Assembly: GCA_051453625.1 (NCBI GenBank)
Contig: JBOZIK010000001.1
Location: 112,856,844-112,920,843, forward strand
Length of the DNA: 64,000 bases
Direction of reading: 5' to 3'
DNA from: Welwitschia mirabilis
Taxonomy: Eukaryota; Gnetophyta; Gnetopsida; Welwitschiales
The number at the start of each line of letters is the position of its first letter. Position 1 is the first letter of the stretch. Made by a program: the position numbers and the translations under genes. This document shows, piece by piece, positions 45,911-56,290 of this stretch. The notes under the pieces are model-generated. The model was not told the origin of the DNA, made no database searches, and saw only the letters and a list, made by a program, of their open reading frames with translations.

Positions 45911-46902
45911 AAATTGATAACGGTATGTTTTATTTTATTTTAACTTATATGTAAGACAAAATCATATAGGAAGATATAGCTAAATACTCAAGGTGCCATA
46001 AAGATTTTAATGTTCTTTTAGGTAATCATTAAAATAATCTATTTCTATATTTTAAACATGAATAATTTATTCAAAAAGATGTCTATAGGATTTTAATTAA
46101 GGTTTTACAAATTTAAAATTTAGTTTTAGAATATTCTTGATCAAATTCAAAGTTAAAGTCATTGAAAAGTGGCTTGTATTTTCACTGTTTATTATTTTCA
46201 TATGGATTTGACAAGTATTGAATCTAAGCCAATGATGCATGACAAGTTAAGATCAATAATACATACTACTAATAAAAAATTTAAAAAATTAGTTAAATAC
46301 AGAATTTATAATTTCAATTAATAAAAAATGTGGAAAAAGTATGGCAACACTAGTAGAAGTTATGAGAATGCCAATCAAGTTTTGGATTTTGTGAAATACA
46401 AAATGAATAATAATTAAATGAATAATTATTTTATTTAGCACAAGGTAGATGATATTAAATTTTTTTTAAATTTGAAATCTTATATTACGCAACATAAATT
46501 AACTTATCAATAGTGAATCACATACAGAGGTATATGGATTTTATAAAATAATTTAATCCTTAACGCTCTATAGCTACAAATGAAAAAAAACAAGACACCA
46601 TATGCCTAACTATAAGAGAATTTTCATGCAACAAATCCAAGAAATATGTCTATATATCCAACTTGTATGCTTTGGATGCTCTTAATTCTTATAAGACATT
46701 AAAAAAGCATAATTTTAATAATGGAATATTTAAAAAAATAGAAATGAATTTCCATACAGAAAATAGATATTGAAGGGCCAAGAACATTTATTAAAATCCA
46801 TGAAAAATGTTTTGAAAGCTTACTCCACTTTGTATTTTATTATAATTTGTGATATTTGAAATATTAAATCTAGCTATTGTGGAATGGGTAATAGTTTTAA
46901 AT
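45911..46902. other. Gypsy leader region, no motif recognised
   Basis: AT-rich DNA between the gag fragment and the candidate 5' LTR. I cannot identify a primer-binding site. Confidence 0.4.
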
Positions 46903-48014
46903 TAATAAACTTGGACATCTTGTTATAGAATAGTTATCCATAATTATTATTCTCTCTCAAGAACTACAAAGGCAGTTTAGAGCTCACAAATGTTTAAGAA
47001 GGCATTTTGAATAAGTATTTGGATTAAAAAAGGTTAGAATATGATTACACGCTAAATATTATAGATTATCCTCCTTAAAATTAGAAACGATTCTCTATAA
47101 AATAATGTACCAAGCAAGTCCAAGCTAAATTAATCAAATTACATTAAGCACAAATTAGATTCATAGATAAGTAATAAATTATTTACTATATATTATAAAT
47201 GTTATAAAAGCATTAGTATTAGATAGTTATATTTTATAATGAAATATATTAAACACTAGATTAGCATAAAATATTTCATGAACATTAATACATCTAAAGA
47301 CTAATAAGACATTAAAGGAAAAGATCTAAATGGTAATTATGAAAGAACATTCAAAAAATACCATTGTATAACCAATAATCATAATTATATTAATGATAGA
47401 AGAGAAGGATAAAAATAATTATATATCAAGTGGATCTACTCATTAAGGAAGGCGTCTTATGGTTCAATCAATCTCTCATAGCTAGGGAAGGAAACAATGG
47501 CTTATAACTTATTGATAAGACAAGAACTGATCATTGTCATAGGAATTCTGAATGTCGAATAATCAAGTTAGAATATAATCTAAATTGGATGAATCAAGAT
47601 TCATCCTTTTAAAAATGATGTTTAAATCTTGAGGTATACTTTACCTTTATAACTTTAATTAGGATTGTAAATTACATTGGTATGTTCATGTTAATAATAA
47701 ATGATCAATGATGAAACTTCTTAACTCATAGGATTTATGTATGGAATTCTTAGTTTATTTAAGCTCTAATTTGATGATTCATAATATATCTATTAAGAAA
47801 TTACCTATTGAAAATGAATTCATTGACACTAGAAAATTAGTAAGGTAATAATTATATATAAGATATAATTCAAAAGTAATCTAAATATATATTGAATAAT
47901 TATTATAAGTAATAGTTTTGATAAGCTTCTAGGTATTATTTTTAAATAAAGAATTAGAAACTTGGTAGAAACACATAATATAAGGGTAATTTGTCAAGTA
48001 AGTTTTATGTAACA
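46903..48014 (-). repeat. Candidate 5' LTR of the gypsy element
   Basis: Diverged direct copy of 14,447-15,746 (see that entry). It ends tgtaaca at 48,014. The next bases, ccactccccta, look purine-rich on the minus strand, an oddity because a polypurine tract would be expected at the other LTR. Confidence 0.6.
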
Positions 48015-48069
48015 CCACTCCCCTATTGATCACTTAGTTATCCTAAGTTACTACATAGATTTTGGAAAA

Positions 48070-49260
48070 AAGATTACACATAGAAATGTTCATTTGATTC
48101 ATTGACTTCTCAAAAACATATGATCTAGTGATTTATAAAAAATTATAATTACAATTGTATTAAAAGGAATTGCTCCATACTTTCAAGTAGCTACTTAAAT
48201 GTTGTATGAACAAGTTATCATTGAGATTAAAGATAACAAAGTAAAGGAGAATTTCAAATTTGGGAGTAATATTAGATTGAATACATGGTACCTTCTATTC
48301 CCAACCATCTTTAAGCTCTTCATTTTAAAGTTGTAAAGATGGTTATGTTAAGAACACCATAAGCATGCTATTACAATAGGATCCTAGGTAGTAAATTTAC
48401 TTCTTTTGTAAATCATGTAGCTTTGGTATCTACTTCTAAGAAAGATATTCAAAATATGCTACAAACTTTGGAGGGTTTTTATCAACTTATTAATTTGTAG
48501 ATTAATTTAGAGAAAATAACATGATGATTTAAGATATGAGAAACATAATATATTTTTAAATTTTTTGCTAGGATAGTAGAAATAATGAAATCCTTTAGAT
48601 ATGTAGTATTTACTATGTACATAACTACATGTAAGATAAATATATTAAGGAAATAATAGCAAAAGAAAGCAAAGATCTTTAATTTATTCAAAATAAATGC
48701 AACTCATTGGGGTTATGGACTTAAAAGATTAAAAAGTTCAATCTTCTAAACTATTATTTATCATACTATTTTACATAGATATCTTGCATGAAGAACAATC
48801 CTAAATTGATAAGCTATTGAAAGCATTTAGAAAATATTTTTTCTTAATGAGTTAGAGCTAAAAGTATAATTGACGTATTTTATGATACCATTAGAGTGTG
48901 ACCCATTACCCTTATAATGAAGAAATACTTTAATTCATTAACTATATCCTAAAATTAGCATACATAGAGTAGACTAAGTTTTACTTTAAGTAATATTGAA
49001 GTGCTTTTTATTTCTTCTTATTAATATCTTGAGTAGAATTCATATCTTAATCAATGTAGTTCATTTGCATTTCATCACCTCAGGATAAAACGTGTAAGAT
49101 GGATTAACCTATCTAGACAAGAGTAAACACATAAATTATATGGATTAGGATCTCTTAAAGATGAATAGCATGTTTTCCTAAATTGTCCTTTAATTAATCA
49201 TCTAAAGAAAAAAATTAATATTACTACAAAAACTTATATGATTTAGTTTTATTACATCTA
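48070..49260 (+). pseudogene. Relic of a second LINE type (RTE-like RT)
   Basis: Reading with many stops and shifts: FIDFSKTYDLV at 48,100 (the LDxxxAFD-type RT motif); a DDxAL-like part at about 48,410-48,425 read as FVNHVALVSTSKKDIQNMLQTLEGF, where the active-site DD is changed; INLEKI; and near the end LLKDE-stop-HVFLNCPLI at 49,150-49,190, like the C-terminal zinc finger (EDExHVLFxCP) of this LINE group. It is unlike the L1-type element at 17-22.9 kb. Neither end is defined. Confidence 0.65.
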
Positions 49261-49689
49261 GTGGTTGTTGGCACTTTGATAAGTTAATTTTTGTATTTTA
49301 TTAGATGAATGTTTCTCCATCTCATAGATTGTTTTAGACCTTTAAATGTAATAAATATTTAATACATACTTTCAAGTTAAAAATTATTATACACTCTTTA
49401 CTTTGTCTATTAAGGATAACAATAATCATTCTTACTCTGATTGTCAAACTAACAAGCATTGTATTATACACTTTACTTATTAAGAATGAAGATAGTAATT
49501 CTTATTCATAGTATGAAATTTTCAAGAATTATGTTATTGTAATCATCTTCAAGAAGGTATTAGATCACTAGTATGTATATTCTTATATTTACACTTGACT
49601 CAACATAGTCAAATAATTACTTTCTATCTTAAATACTAAAATAAGTGCAAAAAAATCATCTAATATTTTGACTTTATACTTTACTATTG
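49261..49689. other. No gene recognised
   Basis: AT-rich. A local near-repeat around tactttacttattaagaatgaa and tacactctttactttgtctattaaggat (49,390-49,490) is visible. Confidence 0.45.
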
Positions 49690-50995
49690 GTAAAATAATA
49701 TGATTTAACTTGTCAAATATTATGTGTCTATTGTGTAGATAAGATATTGGAGAACACCTAATTTGCAAATAGGAATCAAGATAGCAAAACCTTAAAGCTT
49801 AAAGTTCACAAAAGTTTAGCTCAAATTTCATGAAGGATAAACAAAATTGACTAAAGACATCTACAGATCTGAAGATGTATATAGTAAATATATCTACTAT
49901 CTTAAAGATGTCCAGGTTGAATCTAAAGTTGACATAGGTAAAAGATGGCTATCTTGCTAAATAAGTCTATACTAAATGAAGGAACTGACATAAGTGGAAG
50001 ACGTCTAACAAATTAAAAACATGTATGTTACTTTAATTGTTGGAAGACATTTATACAATTAAAAACATTTATGCTAAACTAAAATCTAGGTAGTTCAATG
50101 CTTATTGAAATATAGGTAGTTTAATTAAAGACATCTATTAAGATGAAGACGTCTGTCTGACAGAGATATCTACTACAATGAAGATATCTATTCCAAAAGA
50201 TTAATGAAAAATAAAATAACCATTAAATAACCAAATCTTATCCATTTATAGTCATTTCATGGCATTTAAATGATTTCAAACAACTATCTCACTAAGGTAA
50301 AAGATATGAAGATCTCTTAAGCATTAAAAAAAAAAAAAGTAGTATGAAGAGGAAATGAGTACTCATTTAGGTAAATGGTATTATACACAAAGAATTTTAT
50401 GTCCTTGATGAAGAAAATTATTTACTAAAAACATTACTTAATACTTGGCTCTTCCACTACTACATAACTTTGATCTCAAATATTTGTGGGTGACTAAATC
50501 AAGAAGAATTTAATATTTTATCATAGTGACATCTTTTAGGCTTGTTATTCATTATTTGCATTATTTACTCGCACTTCATTCTAGGACTATTAAAGTATTA
50601 AATTCATTCTTTCTAGTTCATAAATAATAATCATCTTCTTTACTAGAATCCCTTGCTTGGGAATTTCAAAGTGTAAGGTAATCCTTGTATGGATGTGCTT
50701 CTTTGGGTGCTTGAGAGTACAACTTGTATTTGGTCCATCATAATAGAAGAGAATGCTACCTTATGAGGATCATGTCATTTGTATGTAAGATTGGTAATTC
50801 TCAAAAACCACTACCTTTACAGGTTAAGGATATCTAGAGGTATGAAGAAAAGCTATCTTCTACATTAGACATATATAGGTTAGAGAACCACATTGAATCA
50901 GTAAAGTCTCTATTATGTAATTTAATTATTTTTAGCTAGAAACTTTTATTTGGTAAAACTAATTCATTGCTTTCCTTTCAGTTCAATGATGCTTG
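49690..50995 (+). repeat. Probable 5' LTR of a third copia element
   Basis: Ends just before an iMet-type primer-binding relic (tggaattagagctagt at 50,998) followed by copia gag. From 49,850 to 50,190 it holds about ten copies of a gaagacgtctac / aagacatctac / agatatctac word whose core AGACGTCT is self-complementary. No second LTR is visible, and the start is estimated. Confidence 0.6.
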
Positions 50996-51014
50996 AGTGG
51001 AATTAGAGCTAGTA

Positions 51015-51567
51015 CTCATGTAAAGAAATAACATCCTTAAGTAAATTATGGAAGAGATACCATCCATCAAACATTCGCTCTTCAATAGAATAAACTATGC
51101 CTATTAGAAGATAACGAGGCAGGTGTGATTATAGTATTTTGAGTTTTAAGATTGGTAAAGCATTGAAGATGGATAATCACAATCTATAAAAACCACTATA
51201 GATGCTACAGGAAACTCCGTCACTTAAATCAAACCTAGAAGAAATTGGGCAAACAAATAAAAGATATCCTTCATGCATAACTTAAAAGGCAAAGAATGCT
51301 CTTTACTTAGCCGTGACAATGAAGGAATTAAATCTAATAGCTAAATGCAAAATAGCACAAGAGATATGGAATGTTTTAATGGAAATATATGAAGCAACTT
51401 TCATTATTAAGTAATCAAAGCTCCATTTCTAGACTAATCACTTTGAAAACTTGAAGATGAATAATGGAGAGAGAATACGTGATTACTTTAGAAGAGTCTC
51501 TAATATTGTGAATGTTATGTGTGACATTAGTAAAGATCTTCCAGAGGCCAAGGTAATTCAAAAGGTA
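51015..51567 (+). pseudogene. Copia gag fragment (third copia)
   Basis: SLFNRINYAY at about 51,080 matches the copia Gag start (PLFNGxNYxYW, Trp now a stop). At 51,270-51,560 the UBN2 core is clear: AKCKIAQEIWNVLMEIYEAT, SKLHF, TNHFENLKMNNGERIRDYFR and DLPEAKVIQKV. It stops abruptly at the CACTA-like terminus at 51,568. Confidence 0.85.
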
Positions 51568-51835
51568 CATTATAGGAAATAGAGGTTTAACTATAGCGCA
51601 TTTAAAGATGTACATCTTAATAAATACCTTGAATTAAAAAATCATAATCTTTTTAAGGTGTTTTTTAAAATAAATGCCTTAAAAGCTTCTATCAAATGTT
51701 TTTAAGGTGTTTATTAATCAACGCCTTAAATGTTGTTAATCTTTTAAGGTTCTTAACCAAACAAACACCTTAAAATCTATGATCTTTTAAGGTACTTAAT
51801 AAAACAAATGCCTTAAAAGCTTGGTTTATTAGGAA
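51568..51835 (+). mobile_element. CACTA-like terminus with palindromic subterminal repeats
   Basis: cattataggaaatagagg at 51,568 resembles plant CACTA ends (CACTAxAxGAAA). It is followed by four tandem units of about 45 bp, each with tttaaggtgttt...aaacaaaygccttaaa, so each unit is itself an imperfect palindrome (centres near 51,665, 51,712, 51,757 and 51,800). The other terminus is not found; it may be in the gap at 58,723-59,712 or beyond the window. Confidence 0.6.
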
Positions 51836-52147
51836 AAAAACAACCACACATTACATTGCCAAAAGGGAAAAACCCTCAAGTGTTTCTTCCAAAAACATAG
51901 CATGGGCAATTGCATGGAAACACAACATAGAGTAGGGACATAACTTCAAGCCGAACTACATGTAGAACCATGAGTTCAAGCAGAACCACAAGTAGGAAGG
52001 TAAGCAATGAGCAGAAGAATAGGCAAATAGTAGCACTTGAGAGGCTATGCGCTTGAAATCAAGAAAAATAAAAGGGAAGAAAGTCTCCAAAAGAAATACA
52101 GAGAGGGTATTAATTTTATGCAGCTAGAGCATTAATCTTTTATTGCA

Positions 52148-52709
52148 GATGCAGGGGCTTTTTCTTAACTTGTTTCTTTGTTAAAAAGACGTGGAAATGT
52201 TTATAATGATTATGTAATAAATAGTGTTATGCAAAGAGCTATTGATGCTATTACTAATCTTGCCCATCAAAATTGCATAATCAGAAGTGCAATCAAGTTT
52301 ATATGACAATCTAGCAGATAATGATAAAAGACTTATTTACCTTGTGAAACTTCTGATGAAAGTGGTTATTATTGGCAGGATTGAAGGAGGTATTCACCCT
52401 TTGTTTGATTTGCTAAAATCCTCTAATATAAAAGTATAGAGAGTAGCAGCAGGCGCTTTGCATACATTAGCATTCAAAAATGAGATTAACAAAAATTAGG
52501 TAGTTGATTAAATGTAAGTCTATTTTGTGTGGTATTTGATCCTTTCATTTAATAAGTGGTGTATCATTTATAGTTTTATTATTTTCTACTATTTATGTTA
52601 CCATTACTTAACATTGTTAAGTCTCTAATGATTGTCATAGATTTTTGAATGTGGTGCACTTCCTATTCTTATATTTATGTTGAGATTTGAGGATGTTGGA
52701 ATTCATTAT
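52148..52709 (+). pseudogene. ARIA-like armadillo-repeat gene fragment with introns
   Basis: Three exon pieces in order match plant ARIA-type proteins (BTB plus armadillo repeats, partner of ABF2): 52,148-52,297 with LVSLLKRRGNVYND and RAIDAITNLAHQN; 52,381-52,499 with EGGIHPLFDLLKSSNIKV and VAAGALHTLAFKNEINKN; and 52,641-52,709 with FECGALPILIFMLRFEDVGI. The pieces are separated by AT-rich spacers with plausible splice signals (acceptor gcag at 52,147; donor gt at 52,500; acceptor tag at 52,640). Stops sit at expected Gln positions (KV-stop-R, KN-stop). Retained introns mean a DNA-level copy, not a retrocopy. Other exons are not recognised. It lies 300 bp inside the CACTA-like terminus. Confidence 0.78.
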
Positions 52710-54639
52710 AAGACAATCAGTGTAGCTTACTTTATGTTTACTGATATTCTTTAACAAAACTCAATAAATTATTAGCTATGTTTATCTAAGTTCTGCAATG
52801 AAGTATTTAATACTGAATTAGCAATTTTTATGTTTGCCTCCAATTTCATGCTTTTTATTTGATACTTTAAATTGTCAATGACAACACCAGTGTCTGCACT
52901 AGCATCTAAAATTTATGTGGCTAAATGATTTTAGGCTTTACAATTATTTAGTTGAAATCCATGTTAACTAAAATAAAAAATTCTAGAAGTATGATACATA
53001 ACTTAGTATGATCCTGTTCATTGTAGTTATCTTCATAAATTCCATGCTTGAAAGTGGCTCATTACAATTAGGCATTTGTTTTGAAGGTATTGAGTATTCT
53101 AATAATGTGGCTAGTTTAGTGCAATTCATTGATAATACGATATAACACAATTCTATATGAATTTCATTTCACTCAAGTATTGCTTTTAAGATAGAGCTAC
53201 TGAAGGTACATGTACAAAATTACTAGATGTGCTTCCTTTAACTGGTGCTTTGAAATTAAATGCATTAATTTTGTTTATACTTGAAGCTTATGCACTACCC
53301 ATAGGATAGGATGAATTGTAATCTTGAAACATGGTTTCTTATAAAATAAAACATTTATGAGGCTATTGAAATAAAATGATTTATTTATTCAAACTCTAGT
53401 CAATTTAGCATGCCCAAAAATAGGTTGTAATGAATAAAACCAGATGTTAAATTTATATTGCATGAATAAATATCAGATTTATTTTATATACATAATATAC
53501 AAGCCATTAGATCTAGGGTCTTGTACAAAACTCGTGTTATAGCAATAAAAGTAAGTCCTACATATAGTACAACTATACATATCATGTTTAAACTATGTTC
53601 GATTAAAGTGGGGTATGCAAGAACATCCTGATGTCTCAAGGGATTAATTTGTACAGGGAGGGATTATTGGTAATTTGGTTTATTCTTCAACCAACATAAA
53701 GAAATAAGTTCTTGCTATTGGAGCATTCAACCAATTATTGGTTTATTGAGGTATATGAACACTAGAATCTTATTATCAATAACGCTTGGTCAAGCTATTA
53801 GTTTTACTATTGAGAACCACTATCTAATATATCAATCTTTGTATAACTCTTATACTCTATTTCCTAAACTTGTTACTATGATCTTCACAGTTAGTAATGG
53901 CATTTCACTGATATCAATCGGGAATCATTTAAGTGATTATATTTTTGGGGTGTTGCTTTTGAATTTTGTTAGATTCATGATGTTTCTTGGTGAACATTCA
54001 GAAAATTTCTTTTTTGTACTTGTGGGCTTGTATTTTATATTCTCCTGTTAAGAACTCTAAAATATTAGTCATCCATATTCACCCTAGTTCCTATTTTTCA
54101 ACGAACAGAAGGTTATTCTTTTGATCTGTGCAATAAAGACTATTTTTGGTGTTATGAGGCGGAAACATGTGAGCGAGTTAGCTTTTAGTTCAATCAGTTA
54201 CTATGCATAAGGAATCAGTATTGAAGTGTGAAAACCTTATACAACGGCTTTTGCATGAAAGAACAAAATGGCCAAACACATGTGCAAAAATAAAAAAATT
54301 GTTTTATCAGATGTTAATAATCTGTTTTTACAACTAAATCACCAAACATGGGAGAACAGTAATAGAATGAATATTTTATTACATTCATCTAGTGCAACAG
54401 TTCTAGATATTTCAAAATCCCAATGGGAATGGCACTGTGCCACTAGCATGCCATACTGATAAACATAGATAATATAAAATGTATGAACAAAAGTTTTTCC
54501 TATTATCTTGCTAATGTTGGTGACATTCTTACTAATAAGTTACCTTGCATTTGAAACAAATATCATTATATAAAAATTTAAACCATAAACTATCATAACT
54601 CTTTCCTCTTTGCTGGGTGTTGGGAACCTAACTTTCATC
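52710..54639. other. No gene recognised
   Basis: AT-rich. The longest open frame (101 codons, 53,746-54,051) has hydrophobic stretches but no family I recognise. It could hold decayed introns of the ARIA-like gene. Confidence 0.45.
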
Positions 54640-55060
54640 ATCCTTCTGCACCTTCTCGTATGGGCAGAAGAACATCACATCTTCCCTACATTCCACATCT
54701 TATGACCTGAACACATTTTGAGCCGCAGTGTCCTAGAGCTTGTATTCTTTGTCATATGTCACTGGCGCCAAAAAGAAACACACCTGCGTGCACAAGCGTC
54801 CAACCTTACATCCAGGTGTTCTGAGATAGGCCAAGAAGATTGAACTCCCGTCCTACAACTCTTTTTGGCCTTCAAGAGCTGCATGAGGTGACCCATTTAG
54901 CTGCTAGCCAGTAGTGTTGGCCACGTTGGGAGTTTGGATTTGGTCATTAAAGCTCTAACCCCATTTTGTTGGGGTGTACCAAGAATTGTTTTCTCATGGA
55001 ATATTTCCTGCTTCCCTGTAGAAATGCTCATACTCCAGTGCACAGGATTCACTTATTAGT
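54640..55060 (-). pseudogene. Copia integrase fragment
   Basis: On the minus strand WYTPTKWG near 54,970 stands for the copia TPQQNG motif. Further on, VFLGY-type sequence is reduced to SSIFLAYLRTP, and KEYKL-stop-DTAAQNVFRS-stop-DVECREDVMFF near 54,660-54,750 matches the end of copia integrase (KGYKxYDxxTxKVFVSRDVxFxEDxFPF). It is GC-richer than neighbouring copia relics and of a different family. Neither LTR is visible. Confidence 0.6.
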
Positions 55061-55336
55061 TGACAAATATCTTATTTTCTTACCCTTCTCACTATGAACT
55101 ACGGATGTAAAAATTCTAAATGGTTCAATGGCCATGTCTTTTTTCANNNNNNNNNNTTTTTTCATTTTTGAGAAGAAAAAAGTATCTAGTAACAAATTTA
55201 CAAAACACAACATAGATACGATACACAGTTACAACCCTGTAGGGGTATATGGGATCTATGTGTAGGAATAAAAATGAAAAGACATCTGGGGAAAGGTAAG
55301 CTTAAAAAAGGCTAGCAAAGGTGCCATCATATAAAA

Positions 55337-56290
55337 TTAACAAATAGTCATAAACCAAGCTACAGCATGCCAGACAGAGGTTGGAAGAACAAAAGGCAGA
55401 GGAAGCTGCAAAATTAGCAGAACAAGAGAGACTGGATAACCTATTGAGAGGTCTGCTAGAGCAAAGCCAATATCCATCACAGGGGCAATGGATGATAGTT
55501 TTCTGAAACTGCCAGTAGTGGATGAAAAGGGCACATTCATTTCAGTGCTCACGATTGATGTAGATTCTGCCAAAAAGTGGTGCTTGAATGCCTCATTTCT
55601 GACACTGACAATAGTGGATGAAGGCGACACATTTATTTCAGTGCTCACAATTGATGTAGAGTCTTCCAAAAATTGGTGCTTGAATGCCTCGTTTGTCTCC
55701 TAGACCAGACGTACTACCTGTCATAGCGGCAGTGGGTCATAGTTTTCCAATATTGTGTCATGGACGAAAGAGTCATGTTCATTCCAATGCTCAGTATTGA
55801 TGTGGAGGTCTTTCGAGAAGTAGCACTTGAATGTCTCTACTTCTTCCTTCAGTGGGGGCTCACTGACAAGATGGGATGGATCCTTTACAATGACAACTTT
55901 GACATGTTCTTCTTTTAGGTCTATAAGCTTGTAACCATCATCTTTTCCAATCACTAGGTGCCACACAAAAATATTGTGGGAGATGGCGATGAAATTCTTC
56001 AAACCTTATATATCATCTTGAATGATGTGGATAACTTTCTGGATGGTCTCTTGAGTCAGTCGGTCTCAATTTTTATATTGCCTCCTAGAACTCCAAGTGA
56101 AGCTATCCCCACAAGACTTTAGGGACGCAAAAGCCATTGAAACAAACCGAGAAGGGGGTGGAAGTAGAAGTTCGGGAAAGAATAGGGATGGTAGGGGAAG
56201 ATTTAGGAGGGAGAGTGGAGTCAGCACCAAGCTAGCAAGGAGGAGGAACACTGGGTGGAGGATGTGGCAGAGAGGGAGGGGAGGGGTCAT
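55337..56290 (-). pseudogene. Unrecognised pseudogene with 32-residue repeats
   Basis: One minus-strand frame runs from about 56,290 (PLPL/LLP-rich start) through SLKSCGDSFTWSSRRQYKN, a stop, QETIQKVIHIIQDDI, a stop, then an open stretch (56,002-55,721) with ISHNIFVWHLVIGKDDGYK and VVIVKDPSHLV, and on into repeats of 32 residues (EAFKHHFLAESTSIVSTEMN type), ending at 55,337. The base composition is more balanced than in the surroundings and few stops occur, so it may have been a gene or gene fragment until fairly recently. I do not recognise the family. Confidence 0.45.
55501..55838. repeat. 96-bp repeat, two tandem copies plus one diverged
   Basis: Copies at 55,501-55,596 and 55,597-55,692 are clearly homologous (each ends tggtgcttgaatgcctc). 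A third, diverged copy lies at 55,743-55,838, after 50 bp. 96 bp is 32 codons, so the repeats keep the minus-strand frame. The flank before copies 1 and 3 (gg-caatggatgatagtt / gg-cagtgggtcatagtt) is also related. Confidence 0.8.

Larger units (their letters stand above)
14447..48014 (-). mobile_element. Outer Ty3-gypsy element, Athila-like, with nested insertions
   Basis: Minus-strand gypsy domains lie in the expected order, separated by younger insertions: gag (45,720-45,910), RT (26,120-27,060), RNase H (25,310-25,640) and integrase (24,680-25,090). Diverged direct repeats at 14,447-15,746 and 46,903-48,014 flank them and are read as LTRs. A LINE occupies the 3' region and a copia element lies between gag and RT. 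Removing the nested elements leaves about 11 kb, within the usual range for Athila-type elements. The exact LTR ends, primer-binding site and target-site duplication are not clear (flanks aaatg and ccact do not match), so the outer limits are tentative. Confidence 0.65.

Noticed and set aside
53746-54051. 101-codon open frame with hydrophobic stretches
   Set aside because: No recognisable family, AT-rich codons, no supporting context. Likely chance.
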